Shown: positions 26,660 through 34,791 of the stretch, one piece after another
Layout: every line of letters starts with the position of its first letter
How positions within the stretch are numbered: position 1 is the stretch's first letter
Source: Ruminococcus sp. JC304
Lineage (GTDB): Bacteria; Bacillota; Clostridia; Lachnospirales; Lachnospiraceae
Assembly: GCA_000285855.2 (NCBI GenBank)
Contig: HE978651.1
Span: forward strand, 450,012 to 514,011
Direction: 5' to 3'
DNA: 64,000 bases
Notes under the pieces: generated by a model
What the model saw: the letters and a program-made list of their open reading frames with translations, nothing else
Databases searched by the model: none
What the model was told of the DNA's origin: nothing
Position numbers and translations under genes: made by a program

Positions 26660-27433
26660 TTGCGGAAAAACAGAAATCAAAAACGTCTGTGCTGTCTGAT
26701 GATGGCAGTGTTATTTTTGATTTTTACAGCTCTGACAGGATGTAAAAATCAAGAAGCACAGTTTCTCATCGATGGATTTCAGGAGGCAAAGGCTGAGGTA
26801 GATGCTGAGGAAGCGCAGAAAGCAGACTCCGAAGGACAGGAACAGCAGACGGAAACTGATAAAAAGGAAAAGCATTCTGAAAAAGAACAGGTTCGGGAAC
26901 CTGAGACAGAAGCTACAGAGGTTTCTCAACAGGAGAAACCAGAAAAGAGTAAGATTTATGTGGATATTTGTGGAGCAGTGGTGAATCCGGGTGTGTTTCA
27001 GTTTGAAGAGGGAAGCCGGGTTTTCCAGGCAATAGAAGCAGCCGGTGGATTTTTACCGGAGGCAGCGCAGACCTGCGTAAATCGTGCCGGCGTTCTCACA
27101 GACGGGGAACAGCTTTATATACTGACCCGGGAGGAGCAGACACAGATGAACCTGAAGCCAGGGCAGAGTGCTGACGGAACCGGACAGATTCAGGAAACAG
27201 CCGGAGGTACTGTGATAGGCGAAGGCCTGGAACAGAATGGAAAGGTTAATATAAATACAGCGGATGAGTCAGGCCTGGCCACGTTAAGTGGAATCGGGGA
27301 TACCAGAGCGAAGGCGATTATTGCCTATCGGGAAGAGAATGGACCATTTGCAACAATTGAGGACATTATGAATGTATCGGGCATCAAGGAAGGTACATTT
27401 GAAAAGATAAAAGATGACATAGTAGTAGGATAA
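26660..27433 (+). CDS. comEA: ComEA-like lipoprotein (SLBB + helix-hairpin-helix)
   Basis: 257 residues from TTG 26660 (GGGGAGGA upstream; the in-frame ATG 26618 lacks one). Order: signal peptide with lipobox LTGC (~residue 28), a charged Glu/Lys/Gln linker (~35-100), an SLBB domain (IYVDICGAVVNPGVFQFEEG) and a C-terminal double helix-hairpin-helix (VNINTADESGLATLSGIGD...). ComEA binds incoming DNA outside the membrane for ComEC. Most Gram-positive ComEA proteins have an uncleaved membrane anchor, and here a lipid anchor takes that role. ComEC homologues lie 3 kb downstream, after a two-component system. Confidence 0.88.
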   Translation: MRKNRNQKRLCCLMMAVLFLIFTALTGCKNQEAQFLIDGFQEAKAEVDAEEAQKADSEGQEQQTETDKKEKHSEKEQVREPETEATEVSQQEKPEKSKIYVDICGAVVNPGVFQFEEGSRVFQAIEAAGGFLPEAAQTCVNRAGVLTDGEQLYILTREEQTQMNLKPGQSADGTGQIQETAGGTVIGEGLEQNGKVNINTADESGLATLSGIGDTRAKAIIAYREENGPFATIEDIMNVSGIKEGTFEKIKDDIVVG

Positions 27434-27443
27434 GGAGAAGCTG

Positions 27444-28136
27444 ATGAGCAGGAAAGTTTTGGTAGTAGACGATGAGAAGTTAATTGTAAAGGGAATCCGT
27501 TTCAGCCTGGAGCAGGATGGAATGGAGGTTGACTGCGCCTATGACGGTGAGGAGGCAGTGGAGAAAGCCAAGGAGAAAAAATACGATATCATTCTTCTGG
27601 ATCTGATGCTTCCAAAGATGGACGGTCTGGAGGTATGTCAGCAGATCCGTGAATTCTCCAATGTGCCTATTGTCATGCTTACTGCCAAGGGTGAGGATAT
27701 GGATAAGATCCTGGGTCTGGAATATGGCGCTGATGATTATATTACCAAGCCCTTTAATATTCTGGAGGTAAAAGCCCGTATTAAAGCTATTATGCGCCGT
27801 GCCGGAAGTGACCACGATGAGAAAGAAAAGGCAAAGACAATTGAGGTTGGAGATCTCCACATGGACTGTGAGGGAAGACGTGTATTTATTGCAGGAAAAG
27901 AAATTAACCTTACTGCAAAGGAATTCGATGTTCTGGAACTTCTGGTATTCAATCCCAATAAGGTATATAGCCGTGAGAATCTGCTGAATATTGTCTGGGG
28001 ATATGAATATCCGGGAGATGTCCGTACTGTGGATGTACATATCCGTCGCCTTCGTGAGAAGATTGAGACCAATCCAAGTGAGCCGAAATATGTGCATACC
28101 AAATGGGGTGTGGGCTATTATTTCCAGGCACAATGA
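27444..28136 (+). CDS. OmpR/PhoB-family response regulator
   Basis: 230 residues: receiver (Asp9, Asp10, phospho-acceptor Asp53 in ILLDLMLPKMDG, Lys102 in TKPF) and a C-terminal winged helix (AKEFDVLELLVFNP, then DVRTVDVHIRRLREKIE). It resembles WalR/PhoP. It begins 10 bases after comEA and is followed by its kinase gene. Its targets are not evident. The position suggests control of envelope or DNA-uptake genes, but that is inference. Confidence 0.92.
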   Translation: MSRKVLVVDDEKLIVKGIRFSLEQDGMEVDCAYDGEEAVEKAKEKKYDIILLDLMLPKMDGLEVCQQIREFSNVPIVMLTAKGEDMDKILGLEYGADDYITKPFNILEVKARIKAIMRRAGSDHDEKEKAKTIEVGDLHMDCEGRRVFIAGKEINLTAKEFDVLELLVFNPNKVYSRENLLNIVWGYEYPGDVRTVDVHIRRLREKIETNPSEPKYVHTKWGVGYYFQAQ

Positions 28137-28227
28137 TCTGTCAGAATGAAATGAAGAAACTGGCACAGTATGATAACTGATTATCTGCTGTGCTTTTTAA
28201 ATTAACATGAGAACGAGGTTAGGCAAA

Positions 28228-29652
28228 ATGAAAAAGAGAACAAATTTTTTCAAAAGTCTGCGTTTTCGTATTTTGATTATCTTAATTATTCTTGGAATTG
28301 TACCCAGCGTGATCGTGACCTATACGATGCTTCATAATTATCAGGATCGTGCAGTTTCCATGCTTACGGAGACGGTGCAGGATCAGAGTGAGATCCTGTG
28401 CAATTTGATCATTAAGGAGAATTATCTGAATGATACCGGCTCTCAGACTGTAAATACCAAGCTGGAAATGTTTGCAGACCTTTACAATGGTCGTGTCCTT
28501 CTGGCAGACAGGGATTTTAAGATTGTAGGAGATACGTTTCACACAGAAGAGGGAAAAACACTTCTCAGCTCTCTTGCAGTGAAGTGTTTTAAAGGAGAAA
28601 AAGCAAGCAATTTTGATCTGAAAAGTAAAGTGCTGGAGGTTGCAGTCCCTGTACAAAGCCCGGATGTACAGCAGATACAGGGTGTGATGCTGATGACCAT
28701 TTCTACCATTGAGATCGGAGATATGATGGCTGAACTGGAGCAGAAAGGAATGATGCTGATTGGTATTATTGTAGTGCTTTCTATTTTCCTGTCATGGTTG
28801 CTGTCAACGATCCTTGTAAAACCACTGGCAAGAGTTACCAAAGCAATAGAGGATCTTACGGACGGTATGCAGGATGATGCTATCAGCGTGCCTGATTATA
28901 CAGAAACTGAGCTGATCACAGATGCTTTCAATAAGATGGTGAACAGGATGAAAATCCTGGACGAATCCCGTCAGGAGTTTGTATCAAATGTGTCTCATGA
29001 ATTAAAAACACCTTTGACTTCCATGAAGGTTCTGGCAGATTCACTGGTGGGACAGCAGGGAGTTCCGGAGGAGCTTTATCAGGAGTTTATGGGAGATATC
29101 ACAGCGGAGATTGACCGGGAGAATAAGATTATCACAGATCTTTTGTCATTGGTAAAAATGGATAAAAAGGCGGCAGATCTGAACATCACCCATATGGATA
29201 TCAATCAGCTGCTGGAGGACATTTTGAAGAGATTACGTCCTATTGCAGACAAGAGGAATATTGATCTGATCCTGGACTGCTTCCGTCCTGTGGAAGCAGA
29301 TGTGGATGAAGTAAAATTTACTCTTGCCATCAGCAATCTGGTAGAAAATGGTATTAAATACAATGTAGATGATGGCTGGGTCAGGGTATCTCTGGATGCA
29401 GATCATAAATATTTTTATGTAACTGTGGCAGATTCCGGTATGGGAATTCCGGAAGACAGTATTGAGAGGATTTTTGAACGTTTTTACCGTGTGGATAAGT
29501 CCCATTCCAAAGAAATCGGCGGAACAGGACTTGGACTGGCCATCACAAGAAGTGCCATTGCCATGCATCACGGAGCAATCAAAGTATTCAGTAAAGAAGG
29601 GGAAGGGACTACTTTTTCTGTTCGCATTCCTCTGTCTTATATTGCGTCCTAG
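28228..29652 (+). CDS. Sensor histidine kinase (HAMP, HisKA, HATPase; WalK/PhoR-like)
   Basis: 474 residues from ATG 28228 (GAGGTTAGG upstream, whereas ATG 28207 has no ribosome site). Order: first membrane segment ~12-32, extracytoplasmic sensor ~33-175, second membrane segment ~178-198, HAMP, HisKA with His257 (FVSNVSHELKTPLTS), and HATPase with N box NLVENGIKYN and DSGMGIPEDSIERIFERFYR / GTGLGLAIT. No PAS domain. It is the cognate kinase of the regulator encoded upstream. The signal is unknown. Confidence 0.92.
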   Translation: MKKRTNFFKSLRFRILIILIILGIVPSVIVTYTMLHNYQDRAVSMLTETVQDQSEILCNLIIKENYLNDTGSQTVNTKLEMFADLYNGRVLLADRDFKIVGDTFHTEEGKTLLSSLAVKCFKGEKASNFDLKSKVLEVAVPVQSPDVQQIQGVMLMTISTIEIGDMMAELEQKGMMLIGIIVVLSIFLSWLLSTILVKPLARVTKAIEDLTDGMQDDAISVPDYTETELITDAFNKMVNRMKILDESRQEFVSNVSHELKTPLTSMKVLADSLVGQQGVPEELYQEFMGDITAEIDRENKIITDLLSLVKMDKKAADLNITHMDINQLLEDILKRLRPIADKRNIDLILDCFRPVEADVDEVKFTLAISNLVENGIKYNVDDGWVRVSLDADHKYFYVTVADSGMGIPEDSIERIFERFYRVDKSHSKEIGGTGLGLAITRSAIAMHHGAIKVFSKEGEGTTFSVRIPLSYIAS

Positions 29653-29663
29653 GAGGTGCTGTT

Positions 29664-30611
29664 GTGAAGAGATTGATTTACGGGATTTTTACTGTACTGT
29701 TGCTTGGAATCCTTCTCACAGGATGCTCTGTAGAGGTACAGGAGGATCAGGATAAAAAGAATACTGCCGAATACTATCTGTATGATATTAACGGGGATGA
29801 GACGGCTCTGGTCAGGGAAGCTTATACGCCGGAGGAAAGCACGGCAGAATATATGCTGAAAGATATGATGCAGCGGATGAATAACAAAGAGTCCGGAAAA
29901 GAAGCCATAAGTCTTCTGCCGGATGAACTTCAGATGAATTACAGTGTTGAAGCTCCTGTTCTGGTTGTAAATTTTAACAACAGCTACAAGGATATGAGTG
30001 CTGCAAGGGAAATTTTGGTACGTGCAGGAGTAGTAAAGTCTTTTCTGCAGGTGCCTGGGATCACAGCAGTGCGTTTTACTGTAGAGAACGAAGAATTTTT
30101 GGATTCCAGAGGAAATCCGGTGGGAGATATGACTGAGGATACCTTTGCAGAATTTACAGGAAATGAGCCGGATGCCTATTGCAGCAATACGTTTACTTTG
30201 TATTTTACAGATAAGGAAGGAACCCACCTGGTAAAGGAACAGAGAACTGTGCGATATAAGCGTACAATTCCAAGGGAACGGATCATTCTGGAACAGCTGA
30301 TGAAGGGACCCATGGAAAAAGGACATTATCCTACCATTCCGGAGAATACAGAGCTTCTGAATGTAACCATTGCAGACGGAGTATGCTATGTGGCATTTGA
30401 TCAGGTATTTTCTTCCTATGCACTGGAGGTGTCAGAGAAGATTCCGGTATATTCAGTGGTAAATTCTTTGCTGGATGCGGTGGATGCAGATAAAGTGCAG
30501 ATTACTGTAGGGGAAAAAGAAAAATTAGATACTTTTGGCCAGAAAATGGCTCTATATCGTTTTTATGAGAGAAATGACAAGCTTGTAGTTGATGAAAAAG
30601 AGACAAAATAA
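29664..30611 (+). CDS. GerMN-domain lipoprotein
   Basis: 315 residues starting at GTG 29664 with TAGGAGGTG upstream. Lipobox LLTGC at ~21. Two GerMN-like modules follow (~50-150 and ~175-290), each with the pattern of strands around VLVVNFNNSY and CYVAFDQVFSS. GerM is a germination and sporulation protein in Bacillus; GerMN lipoproteins also occur next to envelope two-component systems, as here (11 bases after the kinase stop). It likely sits on the outer face of the membrane. Its binding partner is unknown. Confidence 0.85.
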   Translation: MKRLIYGIFTVLLLGILLTGCSVEVQEDQDKKNTAEYYLYDINGDETALVREAYTPEESTAEYMLKDMMQRMNNKESGKEAISLLPDELQMNYSVEAPVLVVNFNNSYKDMSAAREILVRAGVVKSFLQVPGITAVRFTVENEEFLDSRGNPVGDMTEDTFAEFTGNEPDAYCSNTFTLYFTDKEGTHLVKEQRTVRYKRTIPRERIILEQLMKGPMEKGHYPTIPENTELLNVTIADGVCYVAFDQVFSSYALEVSEKIPVYSVVNSLLDAVDADKVQITVGEKEKLDTFGQKMALYRFYERNDKLVVDEKETK

Positions 30612-30622
30612 GGAGGCATGCA

Positions 30623-32008
30623 ATGAGGGGACGGCCTGTCTGTATCCTGTGCCTGCTTCTGGTTGTTTTTCTGTGTGTGACAGACTGGCTGGGGTTTTCC
30701 ATGACAAGTGGAAATCCTCTGCCGGAACCTGTACAGACATGGATTAAAAAGCACCCGGAATCCACTATCTGCGGGGAGGTGGTCAGGTGCCAGGAAAATG
30801 AAAATTATCAATCTATATATCTGAGAAATACATATCTTATTTACAATTCTGAAAAAGTTTCCATTGATGAAGTAAAAGTTTATATGAAAAATAAGAAGCT
30901 TCCCGGTGATTTGCCAAAGGCAGGAAGTATGATTTTGGTGTCCGGAAAACTGGAGGAAATAGAAGGTCCGCGTAATCCAGGCGAATTTAACAGTAAAAAT
31001 TACAATGCCTGCAGACATATTTATTATGCATTGAAAAAAGCAATAATAAAGAAGCAATCCCGGACCCATTCTGCATATGGACAGTTTTTGATCAGTCTGA
31101 GAGAAAGATTTACAGAGATATTGGAAACGGTCTGTGACAGTGAGGCGGGAGCCTTTGAAGCAATTGTTTTGGGAGACAAGACCAATCTGGATCCGGAACT
31201 GAAAATGCGTTACCAGATGGGCGGAATCATTCATATTCTGGCTATTTCGGGACTACACATCAGCCTGTTGGGTCTGGGGCTTTATAATTTCCTGAAATGG
31301 ATAGGTCTGGGAATCTGGCCTGCCGGGATGCTGGCGTTGGTGATCATGGTTCAGTATGGAATGATGACAGGAGGCGGAGTTTCCACAATGAGAGCTGTGA
31401 CCATGTTTTTGCTGTCTGTAGGAGCGAAGATTGTCGGACGGATTTATGATCTGCCCACAGCCATGGCTGTGGCTGCAATCCTGATTCTTGTGGAAAGTCC
31501 GGCATATATGCTGGACGGGGGATTTCTGTTGTCTTTTGGTGCTGTGACAGGAGTTGGATGTATATGGCCATTGATATGGGAAGGAATGGAAAGAGCAGAA
31601 AAAAGGAAAAGCACAGGCGGAAAGTTCCGGCAAAGCTTTCTGGCATCTGCGGTAGTACAGCTTACAACACTTCCCATTGTGCTCTGGTTTTATGGGGAAG
31701 TGTCGGTGATAGGGATTTTTCTGAATTTACTGGTACTTCCTACGGTGGGAGTGGTGCTGGGAAGTGGAACTGCAGCAGCTTTGATGGGACTTTTCAGCCT
31801 GAGGGCATCCTGGCTGGCAGCTATTCCGGGCAGAGTGGTTCTTGGGGTCTATGAATGGTTATGTATAGCTGCCGGAAGGCTTCCGTTTTGTACCTGGGTG
31901 GGAGGAAAACCGCAGATTTGGCAGATTGCAGGGTATTATTTGCTGATGGGTGGGAGCATATGGATATATAGAGTTTATTGTATGGGGAAAGAGAATTCCG
32001 TAAGCTGA
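30623..32008 (+). CDS. comEC: ComEC/Rec2 N-terminal part (DUF4131 + Competence channel domain)
   Basis: 461 residues: a membrane segment, a soluble OB-like DUF4131 region (GEVVRCQENENYQSIYLRNT) and the polytopic Competence domain, with the hallmark LAISGLHISLLGLGLY near residue 210 and about eight membrane segments. It forms the DNA-translocation channel in competent bacteria. Normal ComEC proteins are ~750 residues and continue into a metallo-beta-lactamase domain. Here the frame ends at 32008 and that domain is a separate gene 35 bases later. The start ATG 30623 has AGGAGG upstream. Confidence 0.88.
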   Translation: MRGRPVCILCLLLVVFLCVTDWLGFSMTSGNPLPEPVQTWIKKHPESTICGEVVRCQENENYQSIYLRNTYLIYNSEKVSIDEVKVYMKNKKLPGDLPKAGSMILVSGKLEEIEGPRNPGEFNSKNYNACRHIYYALKKAIIKKQSRTHSAYGQFLISLRERFTEILETVCDSEAGAFEAIVLGDKTNLDPELKMRYQMGGIIHILAISGLHISLLGLGLYNFLKWIGLGIWPAGMLALVIMVQYGMMTGGGVSTMRAVTMFLLSVGAKIVGRIYDLPTAMAVAAILILVESPAYMLDGGFLLSFGAVTGVGCIWPLIWEGMERAEKRKSTGGKFRQSFLASAVVQLTTLPIVLWFYGEVSVIGIFLNLLVLPTVGVVLGSGTAAALMGLFSLRASWLAAIPGRVVLGVYEWLCIAAGRLPFCTWVGGKPQIWQIAGYYLLMGGSIWIYRVYCMGKENSVS

Positions 32009-32043
32009 AATTTATTATATGTTAGAGAGCGCAGTATTTTACA

Positions 32044-32964
32044 ATGATGTATGAAAAACGGATAGAGAGAATACAGAGGGTGCGTATACGCAGATGGAAG
32101 CTTCCAATGTTGTGCGTCGGGATGCTTGGGTTTGGAATTTGGCTGTTGGGGTACAGGGTAAGACCAAATCTGCGGATTGCCTGTCTGGATGTGGGCCAGG
32201 GGGATGGCATTGTACTGGAGATTGAAGGAACCTGGAATTTACTTATTGACGGAGGAAGCAGCAACAAAAGTGCTGTGGGACAGTATCAGATCCTGCCTTA
32301 TCTGAAAAGCAGGGGCATATCCAGGCTGGATGGGATTTTTATTTCCCATACAGATGGAGACCATATCAGTGGTACAGAGGAAATTCTTGAGTATGTGGGG
32401 AAGGGGCTCACTTCCATAAGGGTCGATCATTTGATTTTGCCGGACTGGGAAGAAGAACCGGAAAATTATCTGAAACTGAGAGAGCTTGCGCAGACTGCAG
32501 ATGTGCAGGTGATTCAGGTAAAGGCAGGAGATAGGATCTGTTATGGAAATGCGCAGCTGGATATTCTCTGGCCGGAAAAAGGTGCTGTGGGGGAGGATGT
32601 GAATGAGGAAGCCATGGTGATGGAACTGGAATATGGGAAATTCAAGGGGCTTTTTACAGGAGACATTGGTATGGAAACAGAGAAAAAACTTCAGAGTGCC
32701 CACCGTCTGGAGGATGTGGATTTTCTAAAAGTAGCCCATCATGGTTCGCGGTATTCTACAGGTGAAGAATTTCTGAATGTAGTAAAACCAGAGCTGGCAG
32801 TAATTTCCTGTTCCGCCTCTAATACCTATGGGCATCCTTCGCCGGAAACACTCCGCCGCCTGGAGAATGCAGGAACTGAAATCTGCAGGACAGACAGAAG
32901 TGGAGCAGTGATAGTGGAAGTAGATGAGGAAAAAATGAAAGTACAGAGGTTTGTTATTGACTGA
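32044..32964 (+). CDS. ComEC C-terminal metallo-beta-lactamase domain as a separate protein
   Basis: 306 residues with one N-terminal membrane segment (~18-38), then the MBL domain of ComEC: LDVGQGDGIVLEIEG, the metal motif ISHTDGDHISG, and VAHHGSRYSTGEEF. In ComEC this domain probably degrades the non-transported strand. No ribosome site is obvious before ATG 32044 or 32047. It is in another frame than the channel protein, and a TAG at 32023 blocks its frame upstream, so one indel would not join the two. Either a stable split protein or an older lesion. All metal ligands look intact. Confidence 0.82.
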   Translation: MMYEKRIERIQRVRIRRWKLPMLCVGMLGFGIWLLGYRVRPNLRIACLDVGQGDGIVLEIEGTWNLLIDGGSSNKSAVGQYQILPYLKSRGISRLDGIFISHTDGDHISGTEEILEYVGKGLTSIRVDHLILPDWEEEPENYLKLRELAQTADVQVIQVKAGDRICYGNAQLDILWPEKGAVGEDVNEEAMVMELEYGKFKGLFTGDIGMETEKKLQSAHRLEDVDFLKVAHHGSRYSTGEEFLNVVKPELAVISCSASNTYGHPSPETLRRLENAGTEICRTDRSGAVIVEVDEEKMKVQRFVID

Positions 32965-33020
32965 TCTTCAGATTTCCGCTAGACTGAAAGAAAATGAACA
33001 GAAATGGCTGGTAAAGATTA

Positions 33021-34004
33021 TTGAAAAATATACAGGAAGACATTAAAACAGGGAATTTCAGAAAAGCATATCTTTTATATGGAGAAGAAGCTTATCTGAA
33101 GCAGCAGTATAAAACAAATCTGGAAAAAGCCTTGAATCCAGACGGAGATACTATGAACTTTGCGCATTATGAAGGAAAAGGCATTGATATCCGTCAGCTT
33201 ATTGATCTGTGTGAAACTATGCCCTTTTTTGCAGACAGAAGAGTGATTATTCTGGAGGATACCGGCTTTTTCAAAAATAAATGTGAGGAACTGGCAGAGT
33301 ACATGAAGGAGCTTCCGGATTATCTCTGTATGGTATTTGTAGAATCAGAGGTAGATAAGCGCAGCCGTATGTATAAAGCGGTGAAGTCCTGTGGGGCTAT
33401 CGCGGAATTTATCAGACAGGATGAGAAAACATTGATGCGCTGGGCAGCCGGACTTCTGGGAAAAGCTGGAAAAAGAATTACACAGAGGGATATGGAGCTG
33501 CTTCTGACAAAAACAGGTACAGACATGGGAAACCTGCGCATGGAGCTTGAAAAGCTGATCTGCTACACAGAAGGACGGGATGTTGTCACTGGGGGAGATA
33601 TTGAAGAGATTTGTACGACTCAGACCACGAACCGTATTTTCGATATGGTGCGTGCAGTAACGGAGAAAAATCAAAAACGGGCCCTGGAGCTTTATTATGA
33701 TCTCCTTACTCTGAAGGAGCCTCCTATGCGTATTCTTTTTCTTCTTGCCAGACAATACAGACAGCTTCTTCTGGCCAAACAATTTACAGCTTCCGGTCTT
33801 GGGCAAACTGAGATCGCTTCTAAACTTGGAATTCCGGTTTTTGCCCTTCGCAACGTTCTTTCCTGCGCCCGGGCCTATACGGTCTCAGAGCTGGAATGTG
33901 CAGTAGAAGATTTTGTGGATGCAGAAGAAGCTGTAAAAACCGGCAGGCTGGAGGATAAGCTCAGTGTAGAATTGCTGATCATCAAATACAGTTCAAAAGC
34001 ATAA
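33021..34004 (+). CDS. holA: DNA polymerase III, delta subunit
   Basis: 327 residues. The clamp-loader delta subunit opens the sliding clamp. KAYLLYGEEAYLKQQY at the N-terminus, DRRVIILEDTGFF, and the helical C-terminal collar (ILFLLARQYRQLLLAKQ, then LEDKLSVELLIIKYSSK) are typical. TTG 33021 is the only plausible start: an in-frame ATG at 32994 runs into TAA at 33012. A terminator shared with rpsT follows directly. Confidence 0.93.
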   Translation: MKNIQEDIKTGNFRKAYLLYGEEAYLKQQYKTNLEKALNPDGDTMNFAHYEGKGIDIRQLIDLCETMPFFADRRVIILEDTGFFKNKCEELAEYMKELPDYLCMVFVESEVDKRSRMYKAVKSCGAIAEFIRQDEKTLMRWAAGLLGKAGKRITQRDMELLLTKTGTDMGNLRMELEKLICYTEGRDVVTGGDIEEICTTQTTNRIFDMVRAVTEKNQKRALELYYDLLTLKEPPMRILFLLARQYRQLLLAKQFTASGLGQTEIASKLGIPVFALRNVLSCARAYTVSELECAVEDFVDAEEAVKTGRLEDKLSVELLIIKYSSKA

Positions 34005-34007
34005 AAA

Positions 34008-34041
34008 AAGACAGCCACATGACGGTGATGGCTGTCTCTTT
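34008..34041. terminator. Bidirectional terminator between holA and rpsT
   Basis: AGACAGCCA pairs with TGGCTGTCT, flanked by A7 on the left and CTTTTAA on the right. It works best on the minus strand for rpsT. Confidence 0.85.
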
Positions 34042-34078
34042 TAATCATAAGCTTATAATTAAAATCTAAAATATATTA

Positions 34079-34342
34079 TTATGCAATGCTGTTAACAGCT
34101 TTGGATAAACGAGCAACTTTTCTTGCGCAGTTGTTTTTGTGGTAAACACCTTTAGATGTAGCCTTGCTGATTGTAGAAACTGCATCCTTTAATGCTACTT
34201 CTGCAGCTGCTTTATCCTTGTTCTCTACAGCAACCTCAACTTTTTTGATAGAAGTCTTAACAGCAGATTTGATAGATTTGTTTCTAGCTGCTTTTGTTCT
34301 GTTTACTAAAATTCTTTTCTTAGCAGATTTAATGTTAGCCAA
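34079..34342 (-). CDS. rpsT: 30S ribosomal protein S20, UUG start
   Basis: 87 residues, lysine/alanine-rich and helical, with the canonical start (M)[21 protein letters not shown]. The start is TTG at 34342 with GGAGGTG 8 bases upstream. No ATG fits, and longer frames only add leader sequence. E. coli rpsT also uses UUG, where it takes part in translational autoregulation. The gene stands alone with its own promoter and a leader hairpin. Confidence 0.96.
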   Translation of the reverse strand: MANIKSAKKRILVNRTKAARNKSIKSAVKTSIKKVEVAVENKDKAAAEVALKDAVSTISKATSKGVYHKNNCARKVARLSKAVNSIA

Positions 34343-34378
34343 TTCGTACACCTCCAATTTTATTCGATTTAAATGTCC

Positions 34379-34410
34379 TGTCATAGAAACAGACACGGGC
34401 GTTCCTATGA
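34379..34410 (-). promoter_or_regulatory. Hairpin in the rpsT leader
   Basis: TCATAGGAAC and GTTTCTATGA (minus strand) form a 10-bp stem with one G-U pair around a 10-nt loop, 38 bases before the ribosome-site region. It could take part in S20 autoregulation. No known S20 leader motif is claimed. Confidence 0.45.
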
Positions 34411-34422
34411 ACATGCTTATAT

Positions 34423-34451
34423 ATATTATTACAGTTTTTTTGACTTGTCAA
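34423..34451 (-). promoter_or_regulatory. rpsT promoter
   Basis: Minus strand TTGACA (34451-34446), 17 bp, TAATAT (34428-34423). It gives a leader of about 75 nt before the UUG start. Confidence 0.82.
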
Positions 34452-34481
34452 TATATTTTGGGCCTAAAATAAAGAAAAAAT

Positions 34482-34623
34482 GTTACTGTTCACTCCGTGC
34501 CCAGTAACACGCTACGCGATGCACAGAATTTATGCCAATCGCATAAATTCGCGCGGTATGTCTCGGGATTTTGGCATTTTCATGCCAAAACACCTCGCGG
34601 GATAGTTGCGTGTGAACAGTAAC
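34482..34623. repeat. 142-bp palindromic element, copy 1 (second copy at 57984)
   Basis: Ends are the 12-bp perfect inverted repeat GTTACTGTTCAC / GTGAACAGTAAC. Inside are a variable hairpin (GAATTTATGC...GCATAAATTC here) and a conserved part with TATGTCTCGGGATTTTGGCA, a TTTTGGCAT/ATGCCAAAA hairpin and CACCTCGCGGGATAGT. It lies between the rpsT promoter and gpr. No coding potential, no transposase. Between its end and gpr I see only A/T-rich sequence and the ribosome site AGGAGG at ~34780. Confidence 0.88.
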
Positions 34624-34791
34624 GAAAAAATCATATTTATAGAGAAAAATACAACATATTTGTGACAGTGTATAATTTATCATGAAAACGTGGAAAATGA
34701 CAATGTAAAAATAAATTTGCACTTCGCAGGGAATCCAGTGTAAATGGCAATAAAGACTTTGAGAGTACATTAGATACACAGGAGGAAAATT

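Noticed and set aside
31980-32050. A single frameshift joining the two ComEC parts
   Set aside because: The channel frame stops at 32008 before the TAG at 32023 in the MBL frame, so one indel cannot join them.
34624-34791. Sigma-G promoter of gpr
   Set aside because: No pair of -35 and -10 elements close to the forespore consensus could be placed at proper spacing.
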